NCBI RefSeq assembly: GCF_009765835.1
Contig: NZ_LMUS01000006.1
Location: forward strand, 186,001-250,000
Direction of reading: 5' to 3'
Source of the DNA: Granulicella sp. L56
Lineage (GTDB): Bacteria > Acidobacteriota > Terriglobia > Terriglobales > Acidobacteriaceae
DNA: 64,000 bases
Part shown: positions 42,723 through 52,492 of the stretch, piece after piece
How positions within the stretch are numbered: position 1 is the stretch's first letter
Layout: the number at the start of each line of letters is the position of its first letter
Position numbers and translations under genes: made by a program
The notes under the pieces: generated by a model
What the model was told of the DNA's origin: nothing
The model's input: only the letters and a program-made list of their open reading frames with translations
Databases searched by the model: none

Positions 42723-43708
42723 CTACAGTGACGCTTCTAAAGCGGCCGGTACGGACCGGTACGATGGCTCCGGCACGGCGACTTTTTCCATCAATATCTC
42801 AATCTGCTTCTCACTCACCTCGCGTTTATCGGCCGAGACGGCGCGCGTATAAATGTCCAGGGTGATGTGTGAGTTTGCGTGCCTCAGGAGTTCCTGCGCC
42901 ACCTTCACATCGATCCCCATAGACCGCAGGTTCGACGCGAGCGAATAGCGAAAGCTGTGCCACCCGATCACCTTGTCCGTGACGCCTGCTGCCAGGAGCG
43001 CAGGCCTGATGATTTTGGTGAGTACCATATCCGGCGTCAATGGCTTCTTACCATTCAGCCGGATTGACGGAAACAGGAAGTCATCGTCACTGCAATACGG
43101 TGACTCATTTCTCCAGTCTGCCAGAACCGCGCAGACGCAGGCATTCAGAGGAACCGACTTCCGGCTCGCCAGTGTTTTCACTCGCCGAAGTAATTGCGCA
43201 CCTACGGCCCGCGTGACCGACACCTGCATAGTCGCCAAGTCGATGTCTGACCACCGAAGAGCGAACATCTCAGACCGGCGGAGCCCCGTTGATCCCACCA
43301 GCATCACCATCGCACGCTCACGCAGAGCGAATGTGGTAGCAGGGCGCGGAACTCATCCGGCGTGAGCACATCTGGTTCTCTCAGTCGAGTTGCCGAACAA
43401 CGAACCTTGCTCATGAAGTTGAACGTGATCCACTCGTGCCGGATTCCGTGCGTGAAGACGAAGACCGCAGACATTATGTTGCGGATCTTGGTACGCGTTC
43501 CTGGTGCGAGAGGAAGGGTATCCAGCCATCCTTCTACAACAACCGTTCTGACCGCCGATAGTCTATGCTCTCCCCCACTTTGGCACAATGTGCAGTTTGA
43601 GATAACTGCGATGTGCTTCGATGGTAGCGAATGCTTTCCTCTCTGGCGTCAGTTCGTGCTTCGAATAATGGATAACGAGGTCATTCACCGTCTCCGGCGA
43701 ACGCACAC
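42723..43708 (-). pseudogene. Tyrosine integrase, frameshifted
   Basis: Three pieces in different frames. The 5' piece (43708 to about 43590) reads VNDLVIHYSKHELTPERKAF and LKLHIVPKWG, then loses frame in the run near 43575. The middle piece (to 43304) has GTRTKIRNIMSAVFVFTHGI. The 3' piece (43310-42723) has catalytic TGLRRSEMFALRW, HSFRYSLASNL, LLRHANSHITLDIYTRAV. Together they make one integrase related to the one at 21702-22673, with at least two frameshifts. In HSFRYS the usual second His is Tyr. Confidence 0.82.
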
Positions 43709-43936
43709 CTGAGTTAATGGTTGCGCGAAGTGACAATACCGCTTTTTCAGCGTCGCGACGGTGCGCGAAACCTCGTCAACCAATATGCAGCATTCACCAG
43801 AGTCATCGCAGATGACGTAGTGAGCAGCTACTCGCCGCGACAGATACAACGATCGATGAACGAAATGCTGCTTGCGACAAACTTTCACCAGCGCAATATC
43901 CGAGATACTGTACGTTTGGCCATTGGCTCTGTTCAA
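43685..43936 (-). CDS. Possible small protein upstream of the integrase remnant
   Basis: 83 residues with a TTG start. Segment HFVHRSLYLSRRVAAHYVIC and DDSGECCILVDEVSRTVATL has protein-like composition, but there is no clear ribosome-binding site and its end overlaps the integrase remnant. It may be a remnant of the second element. Low certainty. Confidence 0.28.
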   Translation of the reverse strand: MNRANGQTYSISDIALVKVCRKQHFVHRSLYLSRRVAAHYVICDDSGECCILVDEVSRTVATLKKRYCHFAQPLTQVCVRRRR

Positions 43937-43953
43937 ACGTCTTTGTACAGAGT

Positions 43954-46053
43954 TTAATGTTTTTTATTTTGTGGTTTTCCCGCCTCGCCCTTCCGGAGAT
44001 AGGCTTCCATCAGCTCGATACGAGTCGCGTTGTCCTCTGGCGCCAATTTGGTCGCGGCTTCCAAATTGGTAATCGCGGCATTTGTATCCCCTTGGTCGAG
44101 TTGAAGCTTGCCGAGTTGATAATAGATTGCCGGATTGTTCGTTTCTGGCTGCTGCGCCAACTCTTTCAGCAGAGACTGCGCTTCGTCTTTTTGATCAAGA
44201 GCAATCAGCGTAAGCGCAAGATTGTATTTCGCATTCTTATCAGCGGGATTCATACGGAGCGCCATGCGTAATTGAACTTCTGCCTTCTGATACTGCTTCT
44301 GACCTGCATAGGCTTCCCCAAGAGCAACAGGAACTATGGCAAGACTGGGATCAACTTCCTCCAGATGCTCCAGGCGATCAACGCCTAAGCCCACGTCGCC
44401 GGTTTTTACCAGCGATTCTGCATACGCATAGGCGAGCAGTGGGACAATATTCAGTTGAGCCCCCAGGGAGGAAAGCGTATCGATGGCCCCACGGTAATCT
44501 GACAGCATGAATTGACTCATGCCAAGAGGGACGCGAGAGCGGGCGTCCTCCGGATGAGCCTGCATGTATCTACCTAGGCAGAGCACAGCTTGATGATAGT
44601 CACGGGCGCCAAAAGCTGCCCGGCCCCAGTTGTAATCTAGCCCATCCATCCCCGGGTTCCATTGGGCCGCTTGTTTAAAGTAGCCGGAAGCCGTTGTATA
44701 GTCCTCGTCCTGCGCAGTGATAACTCCAAGGTTGTCAAAGCTATCCGCAATGGCAGGCCCAATCTGCTGCTCGAGTCGTTTTACCTTTGCGGCGGCGGCG
44801 GGATCGGGTACCGTATCGGTTTTTCGAGAAGGAAATCTTAAAATCGACTTGCCAGCCATGTTGGCAACATCCAGTTTTCTATTCTCAAGCAGCAAGTCCT
44901 GGGAGATCTGCAATTCCTTTTTGCTTTCTTCGGTTTTCCCCTCCTTTTTCAGCAAGAGACCTAACTCATAGTGAGCGCCGCGGATCTGGTAATGGTTTCG
45001 CGAAGGATCGGTACATACCTGAATTGCCTTGCGCAGCGCAGACTCCTCCTCTGTGGTCCTGCCTAGCTCACTGTACACGTCGCCCAGCAACAGAAATGTA
45101 TCGTCGCTGTGGGAGTTCAAAGCAGCAGCGCGAGTAAGGTTGCTGACTGCCTCGGGTAGGTGATGTTGATTCATTGCGAGAGAGCCGAGCTCGTAATAGC
45201 TAAGAAAATCGTCAGGATGAAGGGAGAGTTCCTTGCGGAACTCCGCCTCAGCCTCGTGAGAGGCGGTGTCCCCCGATCTCCTCAGATAAGAGGCTCCTAG
45301 CGAGTAATGGGCGTCGAGAAACGTGTTATTTCTGGCAAGCGTCTTCCGGAACTCCGGAATTGCTTCTTCGGGAAAGTCGGCGTTCCCATAGGCGAGGCCG
45401 AACTCCATGTGGATCTGAGCTGTATCGCCAAATTCAGCAAGCATCTTCTTAAAGATCTTTGCCGCATTGTCTTTGTCCAGCATCGCAAGATATGCGCTGG
45501 CCAGGGCGTACTGGTTCTCAAAGTTGGGGCTGATGCCTACCGCAGTTGCAAACTGATCCCTGGCTTTCTCGTTGTCGTCCATACCAAGCATCGCCTGACC
45601 GAGGAGCCAATGCAGCCTCGCCGTCCGACTGTCTCTGGCGTTTTTTGGAGAAGAATCGACTAATTCCTGTGCCAGATGCTGGGCCTTGAGCATATCGTGC
45701 GCGTCTAGCGCTGCCTCGGCGTAGTCCATCGTCAGCGCGGCGTTGTTCGGAGTGAGTGCGAGGGCTTCATCGAAGAGCGGGACCGCTTCCGGATATTCTC
45801 CAACCTGTGCCCAGCCGTTTGCAACCCGATGCAACGCCTCGGCGAGAAACAGCTTGTATTGAAACGCAGCTTGCTCCAGGTCGCCCTTTCCCTGCAAGGT
45901 CTCCGCTGCATCGTAATGCTCCTGCAGTGGCGACTCTGCCGAATGGATCTTCGAGACGCCTTGACCAGAGACAGCAACGGCAGACAGAAGCAGGGCTACA
46001 GCTACGCCGGTGCCATGTGATACCCAACTCTCGAACGATCGATTTATCCACAT
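43954..46053 (-). CDS. Exported TPR-repeat protein
   Basis: 699 residues. N-terminal signal segment (VAVALLLSAVAVSGQ), then about a dozen 34-residue TPR units across nearly the whole length (for example YDAAETLQGKGDLEQAAFQY, ARLHWLLGQAMLGMDDNEKA, YYELGSLAMNQHHLPEAVSN). TPRs form superhelical protein-binding scaffolds. Third gene of a minus-strand operon with a CRTAC1 protein and a multiheme cytochrome; probably periplasmic. Confidence 0.88.
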   Translation of the reverse strand: MWINRSFESWVSHGTGVAVALLLSAVAVSGQGVSKIHSAESPLQEHYDAAETLQGKGDLEQAAFQYKLFLAEALHRVANGWAQVGEYPEAVPLFDEALALTPNNAALTMDYAEAALDAHDMLKAQHLAQELVDSSPKNARDSRTARLHWLLGQAMLGMDDNEKARDQFATAVGISPNFENQYALASAYLAMLDKDNAAKIFKKMLAEFGDTAQIHMEFGLAYGNADFPEEAIPEFRKTLARNNTFLDAHYSLGASYLRRSGDTASHEAEAEFRKELSLHPDDFLSYYELGSLAMNQHHLPEAVSNLTRAAALNSHSDDTFLLLGDVYSELGRTTEEESALRKAIQVCTDPSRNHYQIRGAHYELGLLLKKEGKTEESKKELQISQDLLLENRKLDVANMAGKSILRFPSRKTDTVPDPAAAAKVKRLEQQIGPAIADSFDNLGVITAQDEDYTTASGYFKQAAQWNPGMDGLDYNWGRAAFGARDYHQAVLCLGRYMQAHPEDARSRVPLGMSQFMLSDYRGAIDTLSSLGAQLNIVPLLAYAYAESLVKTGDVGLGVDRLEHLEEVDPSLAIVPVALGEAYAGQKQYQKAEVQLRMALRMNPADKNAKYNLALTLIALDQKDEAQSLLKELAQQPETNNPAIYYQLGKLQLDQGDTNAAITNLEAATKLAPEDNATRIELMEAYLRKGEAGKPQNKKH

Positions 46054-46185
46054 GCAGTTGTGGCCACTCCAAGGACGCCAACATTTACAACGGTTCGAGA
46101 TTCACAACTCCGGCCCTGTCCCGAAGTCGTCTTCTGCTTCGGAACTAACAGGCAGAAGCAACAGATTGGCGAGCGACCGTTCTCA

Positions 46186-48477
46186 TCATCGCTCACTTTG
46201 GGCTGCTGGGCTTTCATCATGCGGCAAATCTGTATGGATGTGCCACGGAACGCTCTCGGCTGAGATCTCCGGATGGTTATTCAGAAATTTAAGTGACCCG
46301 GTGAGTGCTTCCGGATCGGCCTTTTCGGTGATAAGGAGTGCCTGCTCCTGCTCAGCCGGCTTTTTCATGCCCATCCGCCGATAGAGGACTGACAAATTGT
46401 AGTGCGCCGCAATGTCGTCCGGGTCGATCACTTCGAGCGCCTGAAACTGCTGTATCGCATGTTCATCATCGTCCCGTTGAAAATAGGTAACGCCCAGCTC
46501 TCGTCGAGCGTCGCGCGACTGAGGGTACTGCTGTACCACTTCTTCAAGATCAGCCAACTCCGCGTCGGACTCTCCCGCTCTCCGCTCCAGCAGTGCCCTG
46601 TAATAGAGGGCGCGTGCATTGTTCGGACTCAGCGATAGCGCCTTTTCGACAGCGATTCGCGCTGGCTTATACTTCTCCCACTCGGTCTCGGTTAATGCGA
46701 TATTCGTGTAGCCATCTGCGTAATCTGGTCGCAGATGGGCTACTTCTGAAAATGCGTGGGCCGCCGCGGCATATTGAAGCTGATCAAGATAGCCGATACC
46801 GAGGTTGTTCCAGCGCATCCAATCCGGATTATCTCCAGGCTCAGGCGGAACTGAAGGATTATCACCGATTTTCAGCGTCCGGCTGCGCGCCGCCAGCTCC
46901 ACCACGGGATAGGCAGGATGGTCCTTGCCAAGCACATTATTGATATAACTTTGCCGGAAATGGCGGTAATTTACCTTCGCTGTGATGGTGATGGAGCCTT
47001 TGATATCTGCAGGAACGCGGAAGCGGTATCGAACCAGCGTCGACCGCCCAGACTGGATGGTATTGTCATAAGCGACCGAGTGGATCGTCTGGACCTGATG
47101 GTTGTCGACAAACTTGCCGTCCTTATCCACGGGCCGGCTGGTAAAGCTGTGCGTGCGCGGATTGAGTTCGCCGCCCGGCTTGAGAAAGCCGCTGTGATAG
47201 ATATCCTTGCCCTGGGGGTCTTTGACGGTGAATTCCACCCAAGCTTCATATAGATCGCGGACTTCCGGAATCAGCGAGTGTCCTATGTTCTTATTCTGGA
47301 TTACGACGTACGCGTCGAGGATGTCGTTCGGCTCGATACGAAAAGGCACCGAACCAAGTGGCCCGATGAGTTTCTCTTCATTGGCCTTCTTTATACCGAA
47401 GATATCTATATTCAGATAATCCTGGGCCTGGAGAAATCTCAACGTCTTCTCCAATTGCTCATCGAAGCCGTAATAGAACGGAACCCCTGTATTTCCGGCA
47501 GCCCAGCTATGCGATGCAAACGTGCCATGCTTCGCTCCATAGTCCGGCAGCGTGTTCGGAGCGCGCTGCATGTGGCAGTTCTGGCAGGTCTTGAAGTCTC
47601 CTGTATAAAAAGTCAACGGATTCCGGTGCGAGAATTTCGAGTTCTGCCACTCGTCAAAAGTGACAAATGCGCTCAAGAATTTGTAGTCATTTAGATGCTC
47701 CGGCAAGTTCGCCTTATGACATGCGGCGCAGAACTCAGGGGTCCGGTAAAAGCCTTGCATGACGGCCCGGGAATGACGGTCCGTATGATTTAGGCTCTCG
47801 TCGTATGGAACCTCTCCAGGGATGCGGTTGCCGTTTTCATCCACCATCACTGACGGAACTCCCATGATAAAACCGCCGTTGCCGCTGGTGGACTTCAGAC
47901 CCTGTATTGAGTGACAGACCATGCAGGTCACTCCGTTGCCATCGAATTTTCTGTCTACCTGCGAATTTTCAGTGAGAGCGCCGCTGAGCACACCGATCGG
48001 GTTGTGACAGCTATCGCAGTGCCGTGAGAATTCAATGCCTTTCGTGTTGTTGACGAGGTTCACGCTGGTGCGGTAAAACGGCTCGCGAAAGGAGTTCGAG
48101 TGCAGCGCCTGACGCCACTGGTGATACGCCTCCTGGTGGCAGTGCGCGCAATATGTAGCGTCGGGAAAAGCTCCAGGCTGGATAAAGCCGCCGCCTTGCA
48201 CCTCAGGGTTGCCTGGCGTGAAGGAAAGATCCTTGCCAAAGCGGTAGTTGTAGCCAGATGCGATCTTTTCCGAGTATTGCTTGCGCCCCGCATCCTGTTG
48301 CTGCCCGGATGCAACAGAGCCGAACAGCATGCAGACAAGCATTACACCGGAGAGAGCGGTAGAACCGCACATTAACCGCTTTAGCACGAACTTAGACACC
48401 GCCAACGAAAATCGGAATAGAAATGGCATTCGTAGCATCCGCAGTCTCTGATCATCATGAGAAGGTGCGATTTTCAC
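46186..48477 (-). CDS. Five-heme cytochrome c with C-terminal TPR domain
   Basis: About 763 residues from the GTG at 48477 (GAGGAG 6 nt upstream); no other start has a comparable site. Signal peptide after a long N-region (GVMLVCMLFGSVASG). Five CxxCH heme sites in the first half: CAHCH, CDSCH, CMVCH, CAACH, CQNCH, as in cytochrome c554-type proteins. A beta-rich middle is followed by TPR units (NNLGIGYLDQLQYAAAAHAF, ARALYYRALLERRAGESDAE). Probably a periplasmic electron carrier tied to its TPR neighbour. Confidence 0.9.
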   Translation of the reverse strand: MKIAPSHDDQRLRMLRMPFLFRFSLAVSKFVLKRLMCGSTALSGVMLVCMLFGSVASGQQQDAGRKQYSEKIASGYNYRFGKDLSFTPGNPEVQGGGFIQPGAFPDATYCAHCHQEAYHQWRQALHSNSFREPFYRTSVNLVNNTKGIEFSRHCDSCHNPIGVLSGALTENSQVDRKFDGNGVTCMVCHSIQGLKSTSGNGGFIMGVPSVMVDENGNRIPGEVPYDESLNHTDRHSRAVMQGFYRTPEFCAACHKANLPEHLNDYKFLSAFVTFDEWQNSKFSHRNPLTFYTGDFKTCQNCHMQRAPNTLPDYGAKHGTFASHSWAAGNTGVPFYYGFDEQLEKTLRFLQAQDYLNIDIFGIKKANEEKLIGPLGSVPFRIEPNDILDAYVVIQNKNIGHSLIPEVRDLYEAWVEFTVKDPQGKDIYHSGFLKPGGELNPRTHSFTSRPVDKDGKFVDNHQVQTIHSVAYDNTIQSGRSTLVRYRFRVPADIKGSITITAKVNYRHFRQSYINNVLGKDHPAYPVVELAARSRTLKIGDNPSVPPEPGDNPDWMRWNNLGIGYLDQLQYAAAAHAFSEVAHLRPDYADGYTNIALTETEWEKYKPARIAVEKALSLSPNNARALYYRALLERRAGESDAELADLEEVVQQYPQSRDARRELGVTYFQRDDDEHAIQQFQALEVIDPDDIAAHYNLSVLYRRMGMKKPAEQEQALLITEKADPEALTGSLKFLNNHPEISAESVPWHIHTDLPHDESPAAQSER

Positions 48478-48514
48478 AATGCACTCCTCGGTTTCGAGAT
48501 GGTTGGCGAGCACT

Positions 48515-50422
48515 TTACTTTCTCGACGACATTTCCTTCGCGACGCCATCGTAGACGCTGGGTATGACGCCTTTGCCTTCTTCGATGACGAAGTAGCGAT
48601 TGAGACTCGGTAGATTGACGTGCTCCACCGTACCGGTACTGGCCCAGTGAATTTCGACTGACTCCACAGAAGTAGCCTGTCCGAGACCGAAGTGAAGACG
48701 TTGGTCGTTGGAAGACTCATAACTTCCGCCGCTCATCACGTCTCCCCGTTGGCGAATCCCGCCGGCGGTCAGATAGACGGTGGACCCAACTGCATCGCGG
48801 GGGCTTCCGGGGCCGCCGACAAGCTGGAGCCCTACCCAATGATTATGGTCGGGATTGACATCGCGCAGCAAAACGGGAGTGTGGTCCATGCAGTTAATCA
48901 CGACATCAATCTTGCCGTCATTGAATAGATCGCCAAAAGCCGCTCCCCGAGAGGGGAGAACATCGGCGAGCCCTGTACCCTCAACGGCTGGCATCGTGAT
49001 AAATTTCTGACCATGATCGACATTATGGAAAAGCAGCGGGCGCTCAGCATAGCTGGTTCCCCAGTCATGGTGTTCGACCTCTGGAAACACATGTCCGTTG
49101 GCTATAAAAACATCCTTCCAGCCATCATTGTCGTAGTCGATGAACTCCGTGCCCCAGCTCAGAAATGGATAAGTAATTTCATCGATCCCGGTCCTTGAAG
49201 TAATTTCGGAAAAATTGCCGTCGCCTTTATTCTCAAACAAGGTGTTGTAGTCGTCCGAGAAAGTCGTGGTGTAGATACCCACTTGCCCAGAATTCCTATA
49301 GTCTCCAACCGCCAGTCCCATAGACGCCGTCTCGCGTCCTGACCGGTTTAGCGCAAAGCCGGAATAGTAGCTGGCATCTTCGAAAGTTCCATCGCCTTTA
49401 TTTATATACAGGTAATTGGAGGAAGAGTCGTTTGCAACCAGCAAATCTACCTTGCCATCGTTATTTATATCGACGAAGGTGGAACTGAACCCATAATAAT
49501 GATTCGGGTCGCTGACGCCGGCCTTTACGCTCACATCGGTAAATGTTCCGTCGCCATTGTTGTGGAACAGATGGTCAGGCTCGCCTTCCAGTCCCCGCGG
49601 ACCGCAGCTGACGTTCACCCCGCGATATTGGCAAAAACCAAGGCTGCCTGATCCCGCATGAGGTGGATGCGCCATGTCGTAGTGAACGTATCCGGGCACG
49701 AACAGATCCAGGCGCCCGTCTCCATCGTAATCTCCAAAACTCGCACCGGTCGACCAATTACCGAGAGTCACACCTGCTTTTTCCGCAACGTCCGTGAACG
49801 TGCCATCGTGGTCATTGCGGTAAAGGCGATTCTTGCCGAAATTCGTCACATATAAGTCTGGCCAGCCGTCGTTGTCATAGTCTCCTACTGCGCAGCCATA
49901 TCCCCACCGGCCGTTCGTCACCCCGGCAAACGTGGCGACGTTTGTAAACGTGCCATCGTGGTTGTTGTGAAAAAGTGCGGCATGTTGCGGCTCGGTCTTT
50001 CCGTCCTGCGCGTCGTAGGTTGAGCCATTCACCAGGTAGATGTCCTGCCAGCCATCATGGTCGTAATCAAGCAGGCAGACGCCGGAACCCGTCTCTTCGA
50101 TAATATATTTCTTCTGCGGCGTTCCCATGGTGTGGTTCCAGCTTGTCAGGCCCGCCTTCGCTGAAATGTCCTCAAAGATGACCGGACCAGTCTTGACGAA
50201 CCCGCCGGCCGTGATGGGCCGGTGCTCTGAATCGAGTACAGGCGCGAATACTCCTGCAGTAGACGAACCTCCCTGCTGCTTCGCAGCCGGAGCATCCGCG
50301 CTCTGAGCTGTGGTTTGAATTGTCTGTTCGCTCACCTGACCAGATGCGGATGAAAAAGAAATAACGATTGCCCCGGCAAATGCCCACACGCGCAACTGCC
50401 TCCAGCCAAGCCCTTTACTCAT
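48515..50422 (-). CDS. CRTAC1-family FG-GAP/VCBS repeat protein with ASPIC/UnbV domain
   Basis: 635 residues from the ATG at 50422 (AAAGGA upstream), with a signal peptide (VWAFAGAIVISFSSASG). At least six FG-GAP/VCBS-type calcium-binding repeats with D-x-D-x-DG loops (DYDHDGWQDIYLVNG, DYDNDGWPDLYVTN, DYDGDGRLDLFVPG, DINNDGKVDLLVAN). The C-terminus is the ASPIC/UnbV domain (AVGSTVYLTAGG, GGSYESSNDQRLHFGLG). Predicted extracellular beta-propeller. First gene of the cytochrome/TPR operon. Confidence 0.92.
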   Translation of the reverse strand: MSKGLGWRQLRVWAFAGAIVISFSSASGQVSEQTIQTTAQSADAPAAKQQGGSSTAGVFAPVLDSEHRPITAGGFVKTGPVIFEDISAKAGLTSWNHTMGTPQKKYIIEETGSGVCLLDYDHDGWQDIYLVNGSTYDAQDGKTEPQHAALFHNNHDGTFTNVATFAGVTNGRWGYGCAVGDYDNDGWPDLYVTNFGKNRLYRNDHDGTFTDVAEKAGVTLGNWSTGASFGDYDGDGRLDLFVPGYVHYDMAHPPHAGSGSLGFCQYRGVNVSCGPRGLEGEPDHLFHNNGDGTFTDVSVKAGVSDPNHYYGFSSTFVDINNDGKVDLLVANDSSSNYLYINKGDGTFEDASYYSGFALNRSGRETASMGLAVGDYRNSGQVGIYTTTFSDDYNTLFENKGDGNFSEITSRTGIDEITYPFLSWGTEFIDYDNDGWKDVFIANGHVFPEVEHHDWGTSYAERPLLFHNVDHGQKFITMPAVEGTGLADVLPSRGAAFGDLFNDGKIDVVINCMDHTPVLLRDVNPDHNHWVGLQLVGGPGSPRDAVGSTVYLTAGGIRQRGDVMSGGSYESSNDQRLHFGLGQATSVESVEIHWASTGTVEHVNLPSLNRYFVIEEGKGVIPSVYDGVAKEMSSRK

Positions 50423-50759
50423 AGACAGTGTCCTTTGCTCTGCACTAAATCGTATCAGTATGAAGAAATAGAGCACATCGTCCAAAAGGTTGATTTTTCT
50501 GTTAGGCGTCCTTCCCGGGGCGAAGAGTCTAGTGCTGTGCTTGAGCGATCTTTCCGTCAGGCGCCCTCGTTCATGACGTCGACGCACGAGGATTTCGATG
50601 AATCAAAGCGATCGATACTGAGCGCAGTCTTCTACGTTCAGTTGCTGCATTTGGAGCGACCACAACGGTCGTCGGCTTTAAAATCGCGTAGGGAGAACCC
50701 GCTTTGGTTTCTCCCTTACGCCCTCATGCCGCTATATTCCGGCCTCCGCTCGAAGAACT
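50423..50759. other. Gap with stem-loop between CRTAC1 and tetR genes
   Basis: About 340 bp, no gene. An 8-bp stem AGGGAGAA / TTCTCCCT (50690-50716) and a small CGACC/GGTCG hairpin (about 50657) lie downstream of the minus-strand tetR gene. The former may be its terminator. The left half should carry the promoter of the CRTAC1 operon. Confidence 0.45.
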
Positions 50760-51380
50760 CTAACTCTGCAAACGATCAAGACCGAGAACGAGAAGAATCG
50801 CTTCTGTGACGACCCCCTTGCGCAGAGGCCCTTGCATGCTCGTTCCCTGCAGAGAAAGGCCCGTGGTCAACGCCATAATGATGTCGGCAAGATCTTTCGG
50901 AGCTGATGGCGGAGTTCGACCAACCTTGGCAAACAGTCTGATCACCAATCCAGCCATGGTGTCCCGATGAGTGCGATGCAGTTTGGCATACGTCTTCGCA
51001 AATGTCTTATCGCGGCACGCTTGTAGTTGGAACTCCGCAGAAAGTAAGCCGAAGTCGAAGTCAGAGCCACGTCCGGTTTCAGAGTTACGGATCAGCGACA
51101 GAAGTTCCGACGCGGGAATGTCCTGCGCAAGAAGCTGAGCCAAAGCTTCAATCTCTCGCCGCTTGTGGGTGTCGAGAAGCTCCAGAAAGATCGCTTCCTT
51201 GCTCTCAAAGTTGGAGTAGAACGCTCCCTTGGAGTAGCCTGCGCGCTCCGCAATCAGATCGACAGACGCGCCTTCATAGCCGCCCCTTGCAAACAATTGA
51301 GCTGCTGACTCCAAAAGCCTTGTCCGGGTTTCCAGCCGGCTCTCCTGTCGGGTTAATCTCTGCTTGATCGCTTTAGGCAC
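50760..51380 (-). CDS. TetR/AcrR-family regulator (paralogue of 28812-29420)
   Basis: 206 residues from the GTG at 51380, the position equivalent to the ATG of the other copy. Same helix-turn-helix (SAAQLFARGGYEGASVDLIA, AERAGYSKGAFYSNFESKE) and about 80 percent identity by eye throughout. Divergent from the SDR genes over operator copy C, the arrangement I take as ancestral for this module. Confidence 0.9.
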   Translation of the reverse strand: MPKAIKQRLTRQESRLETRTRLLESAAQLFARGGYEGASVDLIAERAGYSKGAFYSNFESKEAIFLELLDTHKRREIEALAQLLAQDIPASELLSLIRNSETGRGSDFDFGLLSAEFQLQACRDKTFAKTYAKLHRTHRDTMAGLVIRLFAKVGRTPPSAPKDLADIIMALTTGLSLQGTSMQGPLRKGVVTEAILLVLGLDRLQS

Positions 51381-51418
51381 GTTCTCAGAATAACGCACAA
51401 AAACTATTTGCAACTTAA

Positions 51419-51432
51419 ATACCTATTGGTAT
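51419..51432. promoter_or_regulatory. TetR-type operator (copy C)
   Basis: ATACC-TATT-GGTAT; on the minus strand it is followed by CAAATAGTTTTTGTGCG, identical to the box after copy B. Third instance of the operator beside the same TetR type. Confidence 0.7.
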
Positions 51433-51521
51433 ATATATACTGTATAGAATTATAAGGACGATTACGGATACCGCAAGCTCGGCGTGACCGGATCAGCCAA
51501 CAACTGACGCGAGGAGTTTTT

Positions 51522-51671
51522 ATGGAAAGAACATGGTTTATCACCAGTGCTAACAGCGGCTTTGGCCGTCCGTTATCAGAACGGCTTCCGGAACGCGGTC
51601 ATCGCGGCGCCGCGACCGTGCACAAACCGGACGCACATCAGGACTCCCAGAGGGTCATCGCCAATGGCTAA
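51522..51671 (+). pseudogene. SDR 5' fragment (49 codons)
   Basis: A GAGGAG ribosome-binding site precedes ATG 51522. The frame reads MERTWFITSANSGFGRPLSE, then RLPERGHRGAATVHKPDAHQ, the N-terminus of an SDR of the type MERTWFITGANSGFG. It stops after 49 codons, overlapping the start of the full SDR by 8 bp. It is a remnant of a different SDR gene, though translation could still couple into the next gene. Confidence 0.65.
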
Positions 51672-52464
51672 AACAATCTTGATAACCGGCGCCTCTAGCG
51701 GTATCGGACGAGCTACCGCGCTTTATTTCGCTGCAAAAGGCTGGAATGTAGCCGCAACCCTGCGCGACCCTCTCAAGGCGGATCCCGTGCTTCAGCATCC
51801 GCAAATCAGCTTGTTCGCACTGGATGTGACGAATGCAGATTCCATTGCACAAGCGATAAGCAATACGTTGAATCGTTACAAAAAAGTTGATGTGCTGCTG
51901 AACAACGCAGGCTACGGTTTGTTCGGTCCGCTTGAAGCAATAGAGAGTCAGCAAATCCAACAGCAATTTGCGACGAATCTATTCGGCCTAATCGGGGTCA
52001 CGCAGCAAATTCTTCCAGTCATGCGGGACGCGGGCGAAGGTTTGATTATCAATGTCTCTTCCATTGTTGGGCGTTTAGCTCTGCCCTACGCCTCGTCATA
52101 CGTTGCGACAAAGTTCGCGGTAGAAGGGTTGAGCGAATCGATGCGCTACGAGTTGGAGCCGTTTCGCATCCGCGTAAAGATGATCGAACCCGGCAGCATC
52201 AGTACCGAATTTGGCAAGGGCAGCAAGCAGATAGCAGTGAGTGACCCGTACAAGACAAGCATGAACAAATTTTTGGCTGTATTTGCAAAAGGAAGCTCTG
52301 CAGGCGCCAAGCCAGAGGAGGTGGCGAAAGTTATTTTCCGTGCTGCGAATGATCGGAGCAATCGGTTACGTTACCTCGCTAAACCCGGCCCATTTTTTTG
52401 GATGAATCGGATTTTGCCTGATGCCGTGTGGCGGCGGTTGATGGTGAAAGCAATGGTGAAATAG
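51664..52464 (+). CDS. SDR (paralogue of 25353-26153)
   Basis: 266 residues: MAKTILITGASSGIGRATAL, NNAGYGLFGP, SSIVGRLALPYASSYVATK and the ending WMNRILPDAVWRRLMVKAMV. Almost the same protein as the SDR in the 21-kb unit. Lies 29 bp before a truncated copy of the flavoprotein gene, repeating the SDR-flavoprotein order. Confidence 0.9.
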   Translation: MAKTILITGASSGIGRATALYFAAKGWNVAATLRDPLKADPVLQHPQISLFALDVTNADSIAQAISNTLNRYKKVDVLLNNAGYGLFGPLEAIESQQIQQQFATNLFGLIGVTQQILPVMRDAGEGLIINVSSIVGRLALPYASSYVATKFAVEGLSESMRYELEPFRIRVKMIEPGSISTEFGKGSKQIAVSDPYKTSMNKFLAVFAKGSSAGAKPEEVAKVIFRAANDRSNRLRYLAKPGPFFWMNRILPDAVWRRLMVKAMVK

Positions 52465-52492
52465 GCAGATCGCTAGACGGTGTGGAGGTCAA

